Shown: positions 26,117 through 33,937 of the stretch, piece after piece | How the letters are laid out: each line of letters starts with the position of its first letter | How positions within the stretch are numbered: position 1 is the stretch's first letter | Assembly: GCA_023460955.1 (NCBI GenBank) | Contig: JAEWOH010000066.1 | Coordinates: 37,279 to 101,278, forward strand | From: Bacillota bacterium | GTDB lineage: Bacteria; Bacillota; Clostridia; Acetivibrionales; DSM-1351 | Direction of reading: 5' to 3' | DNA length: 64,000 nucleotides | Position numbers and translations under genes: made by a program | The notes under the pieces: model-generated | The model's database searches: none | The model's input: the letters and a program-made list of their open reading frames with translations, nothing else | What the model was told of the DNA's origin: nothing

Positions 26117-27403
26117 TCAAACCAGTATGCGTACCCGAAAAACACCGTTTTCTATTTTGTATAATAGCTCCCCGTCATACTTTTTTGCAAAAGATATGAT
26201 GCTTTTACTGCCGATGCCGTGACCTTTCTGGCTGGAAGAAGGATAGCCGCTTTCATCAAGTGTGGTATTCTCTGCACAGGGGTTTTCCATCTCCAGTAAC
26301 AAACGCCCCATGCTTCGACAGGTAAAACGCAGATAAGGATTTGTGCCGTTGGTAAGTCTTCCGCAAGCCTCAATTGCATTTTCCAAGAGGTTTGACACCA
26401 CCATGGAAAACTCCAAGGAACCAACGGACAGATCTTTTGGAATGTCCAGTTCAATCTCGGTGGCAATACCCGCCTGCTCTGCAAGACCTGCATAGTGACT
26501 GACAGCGGCGTTAACGGCGGGGTTTTCGCAGTAGACCTTATTGACTTTATGCGCGACTTGATTTTGACTTTGCAGCAAAGCACAGGCCTCGCCAGTTTTC
26601 CCTTGCTCTAAAAGTGCCAGAAGCACATTGTTAAAATGGCGGCGGTCATGGGCAGCTCGGATGTTCTGTGAAGAAACTTCTTCCATAAGCTCCAGCCGCT
26701 GGGACATATTTCCTGCAGCCAATTGCAAATAGTCTCGCTCAGCCTGCATTTTATGATTTTCCTCGCGCATGGTATATTGCTTTGTTATAGCTTTAAGCGA
26801 GTGGATAATAGAAACATATACCGAAAAGCCTAAAAGCATAACAAACAAAAGAGGTACATAGTTACGGGTCAGCGTTTCCTCAATGTCACTGCCGAAAAAA
26901 TAGCTCAATAGGCACGCAAGCAATGAGACAACGGGCAAGATGTAGATGTGCCAATAGTCCAACACTTTGCGATAAAGCTTTGATACCCACTTGTTAAATA
27001 CAAAAACAATAACTGAAAACAAAATAAGGCGTAGATAAGAATTGCCATAAATCGGTGTTGGAAAAATATCAGAAAGCATATAGCTTAAAAACACCACTAT
27101 GGCATAAATATTTACCATTGTGATGTAGCTGAAGCACCACTGCATGATTTTATCGGTAAAAAGAGGTTTTAGGGCAACTCCGATTACCATCAGCATGACA
27201 AGGTCAACGTAAAATACAGCCGTGTAATTTTCTGTAAGATAAAAATAACAGTTGGCACCGACATTTGACACCAATATAACGATAGTTGAAATAATATATA
27301 TAGATTTACTTTTGTATTTCGGCGTTGCCATAGTGGAAAGCAAAAGTATCAGCATCACATCGGTGATGACCGACCGAAAGAGGTCGGGGAAGAGTGAAGT
27401 CAT
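26117..27403 (-). CDS. GHKL-type (AgrC-like) sensor histidine kinase
   Basis: 428 aa. Six to seven hydrophobic segments in residues 1-200 form the sensor, then a coiled coil and phospho-acceptor His in AAHDRRHFNNVLLAL. The ATPase is of the GHKL type (VVSNLLENAIEACGRL as N-box, KGHGIGSKSI as G-box). This architecture is shared with peptide-pheromone kinases of the AgrC/ComD group, though no pheromone gene or AgrB processing protease is nearby. ATG 27403 comes two bases after the regulator's stop, with GGGGG as RBS, so the pair is translationally coupled. Part of the G+C-richer segment. Confidence 0.9.
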   Translation of the reverse strand: MTSLFPDLFRSVITDVMLILLLSTMATPKYKSKSIYIISTIVILVSNVGANCYFYLTENYTAVFYVDLVMLMVIGVALKPLFTDKIMQWCFSYITMVNIYAIVVFLSYMLSDIFPTPIYGNSYLRLILFSVIVFVFNKWVSKLYRKVLDYWHIYILPVVSLLACLLSYFFGSDIEETLTRNYVPLLFVMLLGFSVYVSIIHSLKAITKQYTMREENHKMQAERDYLQLAAGNMSQRLELMEEVSSQNIRAAHDRRHFNNVLLALLEQGKTGEACALLQSQNQVAHKVNKVYCENPAVNAAVSHYAGLAEQAGIATEIELDIPKDLSVGSLEFSMVVSNLLENAIEACGRLTNGTNPYLRFTCRSMGRLLLEMENPCAENTTLDESGYPSSSQKGHGIGSKSIISFAKKYDGELLYKIENGVFRVRILV

Positions 27404-27405
27404 AA

Positions 27406-28137
27406 TCAATCCCCCTTTGCCATCAGGTAGTCCATATAGGCATCTCTTACCGAAGAGTATTGCTTTGCCGCAATGGGAACGGTTTTACCGCCGTAGAGCA
27501 TGAAGCTGTCCTTGGAGAAGCGCTCCACCCGACGCAGATTTATGAGAAATGAGGTGTGGCATTGTAGAAAGTGTCTATCCTTCAAAATTGATGCACAATA
27601 TTCCGAAAAATTCTCACGAAAGGTGCGACTGGATACTTCTTCTCCGTTTACCAGGCTGAAGATGGCAGCGTGGCTGCGGTATTCACAGTAAATGATATCC
27701 GACAGCCTTATTATCCTCAAGCTCTCTGCGGTTTTGACGGCAAATGTACGATCTTCCGCCAGATCTGCTTTAGAGATGGCGAGGTGCAGTGTATCAAATA
27801 ACTGTTGCTTTTCTAAGGGTTTAATAAGATAATTGATGGGGCTTGCCACATATGCTTGCAGAGCAAATTGAGGTTCGGTGGTAGCATAGATAATTTGCGC
27901 CTCTCGATCAAGGCGACGAATTTCTCTCCCTAACTCCAAGCCACTCACCATGGGCATGATAATATCAAGTATGTAAATGTGAAAGCGCTCTGATTCAGTG
28001 GCGGTCAGTAATTTATCCGGGTGAGAAAATTCCTTAATCTCAGCTTCCAATGTATGGTGGTCGAGGTATTCTTTTATGTATTCGTTGATGATGTCAAGCT
28101 CTCTTGGTTGGTCGTCGCAGACAGAAATACGCAACAT
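27406..28137 (-). CDS. LytTR-family (AgrA-like) response regulator
   Basis: 243 aa. Receiver domain 1-125 with acidic pair D8-D9, phospho-acceptor D58 in YILDIIMP and Lys in LIKPLEKQQL. LytTR DNA-binding domain from about 137 (FAVKTAESLRIIRLSDIIYC, HFLQCHTSFLINLRRVERF, VPIAAKQYSSVRDAYMDYL). First gene of the pair, with AAGGAG upstream of the ATG. LytTR proteins bind two direct repeats one or two turns apart; a fitting pair lies at 26032-26070, before the SLH operon, making that surface protein the likely target. Confidence 0.93.
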   Translation of the reverse strand: MLRISVCDDQPRELDIINEYIKEYLDHHTLEAEIKEFSHPDKLLTATESERFHIYILDIIMPMVSGLELGREIRRLDREAQIIYATTEPQFALQAYVASPINYLIKPLEKQQLFDTLHLAISKADLAEDRTFAVKTAESLRIIRLSDIIYCEYRSHAAIFSLVNGEEVSSRTFRENFSEYCASILKDRHFLQCHTSFLINLRRVERFSKDSFMLYGGKTVPIAAKQYSSVRDAYMDYLMAKGD

Positions 28138-28299
28138 AGCGTCACTCCTTATGGTAGGTCTTTTCGTGGTTTAAAACTCCATGAAAAACAAAAATATGAA
28201 AAGTATTATATACGAATATCTGTATAGATTCAATGAACAATTTGTATCGCCTGCCGGCTAAAGAGATATAAATGTGATTAAATATTTGACGCTTACTGT

Positions 28300-29823
28300 T
28301 TAAAGATATATATCTGAGAATTCAATTTTAACTTTCTCTATTTTCTCCTGTTCATTTGTTGCTGCGACCTCTGCTTCAGTACTGTCAAGAACGTAAGCAG
28401 GAAGTTCAATAACAAACTCACTGCCCTGTCCCAGACTACTATCAACATATATTCTTCCATTATGCATTTCAATAATAGCTTTAACAATAGATAAACCGAT
28501 TCCACTGCCTTCAGAGCATTTTGTAAAGGATCGGTCTACTTGAACCAACCTGTCAAATATAACAGACAGTTGGTCTTCAGGTATTCCAATACCATTATCC
28601 TTAACCGAAATAACTACTTTCTCATTCTGTACAAGAAGATTTACCCATATAGAACCGCCCGGACCTGTAAACTTCAGTGCGTTGGAGAGCAGATTCAGAA
28701 TTACCCGCTCCATTTTATCACGATCTATGGCGATAACTTTTTCCTCAACCTGGGTATCAAATAATATTGAAATATTTTTATTCTTAACATAGCTGGCAAC
28801 AGATAAAACTATATCTTCCGTTGTCTTGACAATGTCCCTGTTTTGCAGGTCAAGGTTCATATGCCCGCAGTCAATAGTGTTCATATCAATAATGTTTGAG
28901 ACCAACCGAATCAATCGGTAACAATTCTGTTTTATTGAATACATGTGCTTTCTTAGGCTTGATATGGGAACTATGGTGTTGTCGTCCCTAAGCTTATATT
29001 CCATAAGCTGTTCTGCAGAAAGTATAACATTTATAGGCGTTTTAAACTCATGGGATATATTTGCTAAAATTGAGAGTCTGAGCTTTTCCAGCTCCAGTGA
29101 GGAATTTATTTTAACCAGTTCATTTGTCTGTGACTCTACTTTTTTCATAAGTTCATTGTTCAAGAGGTCAATTTCGCTGTTTTTATCAGCTATAATTCTC
29201 TCGGAAATAATATGTGAGCTCAGAGTTGAATAACTCATAATAGATATGAACAATGCGATTGTAGTCATAAAAAACGACGTTACTATATTTCCATAAATTA
29301 CAGCTGAGGGAGGAGAGGTAATACCCAACCCTGCAACAAAGATAATAAAGGTACACGGAAAAAGGATCTTACTTTGCAGCGGAGTAAAAATATAAAGGGA
29401 GGACATACAAAACAAAGTAATGGTATAAGCTGATATCTGACCGTGTAACTGCTGTGCACTGACACACACAAGTTCAGACCAGATTATCATTGTAAGATTA
29501 AACAAAAAATTAATAACACCATTAATGTTTTCCTTTAGTTTTTTTTGATACAAGATAATATAAATAATAAGTATTGGAAGTAAAAACAAGTGTAAATAGA
29601 ATACATTTCTAAAGGAAGCGTTAGTAAGCAATTTTTCATTAAAATAGAAGAAATCGCTGCAAAGCAGTAGAATATTTATGGACAGGAGTATAAATAATAC
29701 TCTTTTGATGCGGTAAGTATTACTTCTGAGTACTTGTTCACTAATTTCTTTGGAATACTTTTTTAAAAGCGCTTCTGGGTTTTTGAATACAAGAACATTA
29801 AAAATGTGATTATGTATACTCAT
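28300..29823 (-). CDS. Orphan membrane histidine kinase, paralogue of 8078-9541
   Basis: 507 aa. About six membrane segments (residues 40-200), a coiled coil (210-250), HisKA with H258 in ANISHEFKTPIN, and a complete ATPase (NLLSNALKFTGPGGSIW, DNGIGIP, GSGIGLSI). Domain order, loop sequences and even the last residues (EFSDIYL) match the kinase at 8078, so the two arose by duplication. No response regulator is adjacent: the neighbours are the LytTR pair, which has its own kinase, and a zinc-ribbon gene. Orphan kinases in Clostridia commonly act on Spo0A, a plausible but untested role. Confidence 0.92.
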   Translation of the reverse strand: MSIHNHIFNVLVFKNPEALLKKYSKEISEQVLRSNTYRIKRVLFILLSINILLLCSDFFYFNEKLLTNASFRNVFYLHLFLLPILIIYIILYQKKLKENINGVINFLFNLTMIIWSELVCVSAQQLHGQISAYTITLFCMSSLYIFTPLQSKILFPCTFIIFVAGLGITSPPSAVIYGNIVTSFFMTTIALFISIMSYSTLSSHIISERIIADKNSEIDLLNNELMKKVESQTNELVKINSSLELEKLRLSILANISHEFKTPINVILSAEQLMEYKLRDDNTIVPISSLRKHMYSIKQNCYRLIRLVSNIIDMNTIDCGHMNLDLQNRDIVKTTEDIVLSVASYVKNKNISILFDTQVEEKVIAIDRDKMERVILNLLSNALKFTGPGGSIWVNLLVQNEKVVISVKDNGIGIPEDQLSVIFDRLVQVDRSFTKCSEGSGIGLSIVKAIIEMHNGRIYVDSSLGQGSEFVIELPAYVLDSTEAEVAATNEQEKIEKVKIEFSDIYL

Positions 29824-29914
29824 AATAGCGCCCCCTTAAAAAATTTTGAACACTATTTAAGAGTTCTACATTATTATACAAATTCCTCTACTAATTGGTA
29901 ATTTATCCAAAAAT

Positions 29915-30217
29915 TTATTTGTCGGGTAAGTTATTATTTACAGCACGCTGTAAATCCAGAAGACTTGCTTTTCCGTTCCATTCGTTAATGTAACAGGGAA
30001 ATTGCTTTCCACAGTGTTTGCATTCAAGGAACTGGTTTGCATCCTTTTGCTCTCTTTTATCAAACAAAAAAGGGAGAAATTCCTCTGTATTTCTCAATCC
30101 GGGAGCGTCCGAATCAATGTTATAAGAATAAACGTAGGTGGCTTCGTACTTAATTAAAAAATCTTGCCCACTACAGTTTGGACATTCCAAAAAATTCTTC
30201 TGGCTGGCTTCGTTCAT
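29915..30217 (-). CDS. Small zinc-ribbon protein of unknown function
   Basis: 100 aa, soluble. Two cysteine pairs, CPNC (residues 12-15) and CKHC (about 66-69), about 50 residues apart, should coordinate one zinc as a split ribbon. The segment between is acidic and aromatic; the end (LLDLQRAVNNNL) looks helical. AGAGGG five bases before the ATG. It lies upstream of, and on the same strand as, the orphan kinase gene with a 90-bp gap, so co-transcription is possible. I cannot name a family. Confidence 0.7.
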   Translation of the reverse strand: MNEASQKNFLECPNCSGQDFLIKYEATYVYSYNIDSDAPGLRNTEEFLPFLFDKREQKDANQFLECKHCGKQFPCYINEWNGKASLLDLQRAVNNNLPDK

Positions 30218-30498
30218 ATTATTATCCCTCTTAATAACAGAAATTTTTATGCTGTTACATTAAATTATCATTAACAATTTACACAATTAACATGGCCACA
30301 ATTAGGGAAAGTTATTCAGTTGCTACATTTTCCAGAATATTCATAGGAAGTTATATATATAACTCTATGTATTTTGCTAATAATAAACTTTGATAATGTT
30401 GTTATTATACCATTCGTAATACTAAAAAACGGGTGGCTTTTTAGGCACTATTACCTAGTATCTTTAACTGTAACATACTATTTCAAGGAGGAATATCG

Positions 30499-31839
30499 AT
30501 GAAAAACATGCTTTTAAAAAGAGGAATGGCATTTATACTTGCCAGTGCCTTGACATTAAGCTTAACGGCTTGTGCAAAAAAAGGCGGTAATAACACCGGG
30601 ACAGCAACCAACACATCAGCAGCCGGCACAACATCAGCAGCCAGCAGCGGACAGAAGATCGAGCTGAGATTCAGCCATATCTGGGGCGGAGCAACAGATC
30701 CATATACACCCGCCGCCAAGAAAGTTGTTGAGGATTACCAGAGTGCAAATCCTAATGTAAAAATTATTGTTGATACAAATGAAAACGAAGCATATAAAAC
30801 AAAGATAAAGGCTATGGCTGGTGCAAATCAGCTCCCTGACCTGTTCTCAACCTGGGGAGGGGGCTTCTCACAGCCGTTTATCGAATCAAACTCAGTACTG
30901 GCAATTGACAACTACCTTACAGACAACATAAAAGGCAAGCTGGTTAATGGTGCCCTGAATAATCTCACCTACGACGGGAAAGTGTATGGGATGCCGTTCT
31001 TCCTTGCTGCAGGAGTTTTGTTTATTAACACTGACCTGTTTGATAAAAATGGTGTTAAGGTTCCAACAACTTATGAAGAACTTCTCACAGCAATAAAGAC
31101 TTTTAAATCCAAGGGCATAACTCCAATGGCTGTATCCGGTAAGGATAAATGGACTATAGCTATGTATTTTGATGTTATGGCATTAAGAGCAGCAGGACCG
31201 GACAAGATTGTAAAGACTTTGAGCAAACAAGGTTCCTTTAAAGACCCGGAATTCCTTAATGCAGCCACAAGGTTCAGAGAAATGATTGATGCAGGTGCCT
31301 TTTCAAAAGGTGCAGCCGGTATTACCAACGATGAGGCAGAAGTACCTTTCTATGACGGAAAGATTCCAATGATGTTCAAGGGAAGCTGGGCAGCAGGTAG
31401 AGCAGATGCAAAGGATTCCAAGGTTGCGGGAAAAATAGGGGCTATTTCGTTCCCGGCAATACCAGATGGTAAAGGGAATGCAAAACAGTTTACCGGAGGA
31501 GCGGTTGACGGTGTAATGGTTAATGCAAATACAAAGAATAAGGATGAAGCTGTTAAATTCCAGTTGTATTTCGCAGAAAACTTTGCGAGAGAATCTTACA
31601 GAATTGGTGCAGCAATGCCTGCCTGGAAGATTGAAGACGTTGACAAGAGCAAACTGCCCGCAACTCTTGTTAAGGTGGTTGATCTTACAAAGGATGCTGA
31701 AGGCTTTACTATCTGGTGGGATACACTGCTTGCAGGTAAAGATACAGAAACTTATTTGAATGCATTACAGGAATTATTTATGGGTACAAAAACACCTAAG
31801 CAGTTTGTAGACAGTTTACAAACTATATACGGCAAATAG
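30499..31839 (+). CDS. Sugar ABC transporter substrate-binding lipoprotein
   Basis: 446 aa extracellular lipoprotein that captures an oligosaccharide for import. The signal peptide ends in the lipobox LTAC with lipid-bearing C25, followed by a Thr/Ser/Ala/Gly linker (30-50). The mature part is a family 1 solute-binding protein (LRFSHIWGGATDPYTPAAKK, GMPFFLAAGVLFINTDLFDK, GAISFPAIPDGKG). AAGGAGG seven bases before the ATG. It is the first gene of the importer operon; the two permeases and two GH3 enzymes follow. A stem-loop after the gene probably leaves it more abundant than the permeases. The GH3 next door suggests xylo- or cello-oligosaccharides. Confidence 0.93.
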   Translation: MKNMLLKRGMAFILASALTLSLTACAKKGGNNTGTATNTSAAGTTSAASSGQKIELRFSHIWGGATDPYTPAAKKVVEDYQSANPNVKIIVDTNENEAYKTKIKAMAGANQLPDLFSTWGGGFSQPFIESNSVLAIDNYLTDNIKGKLVNGALNNLTYDGKVYGMPFFLAAGVLFINTDLFDKNGVKVPTTYEELLTAIKTFKSKGITPMAVSGKDKWTIAMYFDVMALRAAGPDKIVKTLSKQGSFKDPEFLNAATRFREMIDAGAFSKGAAGITNDEAEVPFYDGKIPMMFKGSWAAGRADAKDSKVAGKIGAISFPAIPDGKGNAKQFTGGAVDGVMVNANTKNKDEAVKFQLYFAENFARESYRIGAAMPAWKIEDVDKSKLPATLVKVVDLTKDAEGFTIWWDTLLAGKDTETYLNALQELFMGTKTPKQFVDSLQTIYGK

Positions 31840-31876
31840 TCATAAGGCTCAGTAGTTAAGTTGTTAGCTATCAAAA

Positions 31877-31924
31877 GGCGTCCATTTGATTACTTAATTA
31901 TCAGTGGCCAAGTGGACGCCATAT
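31877..31924 (+). terminator. Intercistronic stem-loop between binding protein and permease
   Basis: GGCGTCCATTTG / CAAGTGGACGCC (12-bp stem, one G-U), then ATATTTT. Likely partial terminator or 3' stabiliser giving higher expression of the binding protein. Confidence 0.7.
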
Positions 31925-31988
31925 TTTAAGCATATGTTCATAAATTAATTTTGTGTTTTACAAATTTAAAACGAAGGAAGTGAGTTTT

Positions 31989-32873
31989 GTGGATAAGGTA
32001 TTAGGTAATAAAAAAGCCATAGTTTTCTTTCTATTTCCGGCATTGGTTATGTTTGTAGCAATAATTATTATACCTATAGTTATGTCAGCCTATTATAGTT
32101 TACAGGAATGGTCGGGCTTCGGTAAAGGCACCTTTATTGGTCTTGCTAACTATAAGGGACTCATTTCTGACCCTATTTTTATTAAAGCTGCAGTGAACTC
32201 ACTGATACTGGCAGCAGCGTCAGTGTTTATACAGCTCCCGATTTCACTGTTTTTGGCCCTTGTATTAGCAAAGGGAGTCAAGTTTGAGAAAAGCTTTGTC
32301 ACCATTTACTTTATTCCGGTTATAATTTCTACAGTTGTTATTGGTCAGCTTTGGGCCAAAATATATAACTACGATTACGGTATTTTAAATTTATTCCTCA
32401 GGTTAATCGGGCTGGATACTTGGGCCCAGGAGTGGCTGGGGGATCCCAAAAGAGCGCTTGGCGCAACCTTTATTCCAATAATCTGGCAGTATATCGGATA
32501 TCATATGCTTTTAATGTATGCAGGCATTAAATCAATTTCCACCGATGTTTTTGAAGCTGCACTTATAGATGGCTCATCCTGGTGGAATACATCGTTGAAA
32601 ATAACCATACCTATGCTAAAACCTGTTTTGAATGTGTCGGTTATATTTGCAGTAACAGGTGCGCTAAAGGTATTTGATCTTGTATATGTTCTGACAGGCG
32701 GAGGACCAGCCCACGCAAGTGAGGTTATAGGTACTTATATGGTAAGTACGATTTTTAAAGGTAACCAGTACGGTTATGGAAGTGCGATGGCCATATTCGT
32801 TATTCTGGAATGCTTCGCCTTATCTATCCTGGTAGGCTTCCTGTTCAGAGAAAGAGAGGGTGCTAAAAGATGA
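31989..32873 (+). CDS. Sugar ABC transporter permease (MalF/UgpA-like)
   Basis: 294 aa with six membrane helices. The cytoplasmic EAA loop is present (VFEAALIDGSSWWNTSLKITI), which docks the ATPase. The GTG at 31989 is chosen because AAGGAAGTGA stands about ten bases before it; the longer reading from 31953 has no RBS. It overlaps the second permease by 4 bp. No ATPase gene lies in the operon, so a shared ATPase of the MsmX type must serve it, as is usual for clostridial CUT1 importers. Confidence 0.92.
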   Translation: MDKVLGNKKAIVFFLFPALVMFVAIIIIPIVMSAYYSLQEWSGFGKGTFIGLANYKGLISDPIFIKAAVNSLILAAASVFIQLPISLFLALVLAKGVKFEKSFVTIYFIPVIISTVVIGQLWAKIYNYDYGILNLFLRLIGLDTWAQEWLGDPKRALGATFIPIIWQYIGYHMLLMYAGIKSISTDVFEAALIDGSSWWNTSLKITIPMLKPVLNVSVIFAVTGALKVFDLVYVLTGGGPAHASEVIGTYMVSTIFKGNQYGYGSAMAIFVILECFALSILVGFLFREREGAKR

Positions 32874-33724
32874 GTAAAATGACAGCAGTAAGCGGTTCAA
32901 AACGATCTGTAGCCACTATTCTAATGTATGCCGCCCTCATCGTTGTGGCCTTCATACAGTTATTCCCTTTATACTGGATGTTCACATTTTCATTAAAAGA
33001 TAACTCTGAGATTTTCGGCGGAAATCCTATAGGGCTTCCTCAGAAGTGGCTATGGTCCAACTATAGCAACGCTTTTCTGGGGGGGAATGTAGGACGTTAT
33101 TTTATAAACAGTGTTATTGTAACAGGTGTGACGATTTTATTAACCGTAATTTTCTCTGTTATGGCATCCTATGCTCTTACAAGAATGGTGTTTAAAATCA
33201 GAAAACAAGCCAATTCCTTTTTTATTCTTGGGCTTACCGTTCCTTTGCATTCGGCACTGCTTCCGATATTTATTATGCTTAGAAATCTCAAGATGGTTAA
33301 TTCCTATTGGGCTCTGATAATACCATATACCGCGTTTGCAATACCAATGGCCATACTGATATTTTCAGGGTTTATGGCTTCACTTCCGAGGGAGCTTGAG
33401 GAGGCGGCATGTATTGACGGCTGTACAATTTACAGAATATTTTTCAGTATAATTCTTCCACTAATGAGGCCGGCTATAGCTACTGTAATAATTTTTACCT
33501 TCCTTCAAGCCTGGAATGAGTTGATGTTTGCAGTTGTATTCATTAGTGATGTAAAATTTAAAACTTTGACTGTTGGTATTCAATCACTTGCAGGACAATA
33601 TACAACTGACTGGGGACCCATAGGGGCGGGATTGACGGTAGCAACAATTCCAACCTTGGTCATATATGCATTCATGAGTAAAAAAGTTCAGGATAGTTTG
33701 GTTGTGGGCGCAGTCAAAGGTTGA
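32870..33724 (+). CDS. Sugar ABC transporter permease (MalG-like)
   Basis: 284 aa, six membrane helices; the EAA motif is ELEEAACIDGCTIYRIFFSIILP. It starts 4 bp inside the upstream permease gene (ATGA overlap), so the two subunits are made together and form a heterodimer. The N-terminal LFPLYWMFTFSLKDNSEIF segment is typical of the family. It is followed by a 14-bp stem hairpin and then the GH3 gene. Confidence 0.93.
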   Translation: MSKMTAVSGSKRSVATILMYAALIVVAFIQLFPLYWMFTFSLKDNSEIFGGNPIGLPQKWLWSNYSNAFLGGNVGRYFINSVIVTGVTILLTVIFSVMASYALTRMVFKIRKQANSFFILGLTVPLHSALLPIFIMLRNLKMVNSYWALIIPYTAFAIPMAILIFSGFMASLPRELEEAACIDGCTIYRIFFSIILPLMRPAIATVIIFTFLQAWNELMFAVVFISDVKFKTLTVGIQSLAGQYTTDWGPIGAGLTVATIPTLVIYAFMSKKVQDSLVVGAVKG

Positions 33725-33752
33725 TTTTCAATACTGATTTTTAACTGGAGTA

Positions 33753-33784
33753 CAGATAAAGCCGGTTTATACCGGCTTTATCTG
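33753..33784 (+). terminator. Hairpin between permease and GH3 genes
   Basis: Perfect 14-bp stem CAGATAAAGCCGGT / ACCGGCTTTATCTG with a 4-nt loop. No U-tract follows, so it may be a processing or stabilising element rather than a full terminator. Confidence 0.6.
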
Positions 33785-33937
33785 CGAAAAGTCCGCTTTT
33801 CTTAAAAAAGATTGAATATTATCTTGATTAAGCTGTGTTTTAAGGTAGAATGGGTTGTAAGGATGCTGAAGCATTTGGCGTAATAAATTACTTTAAAGTT
33901 TAGACCTGATCTAAAATTTGAATTAAGGAGAAAGAAT

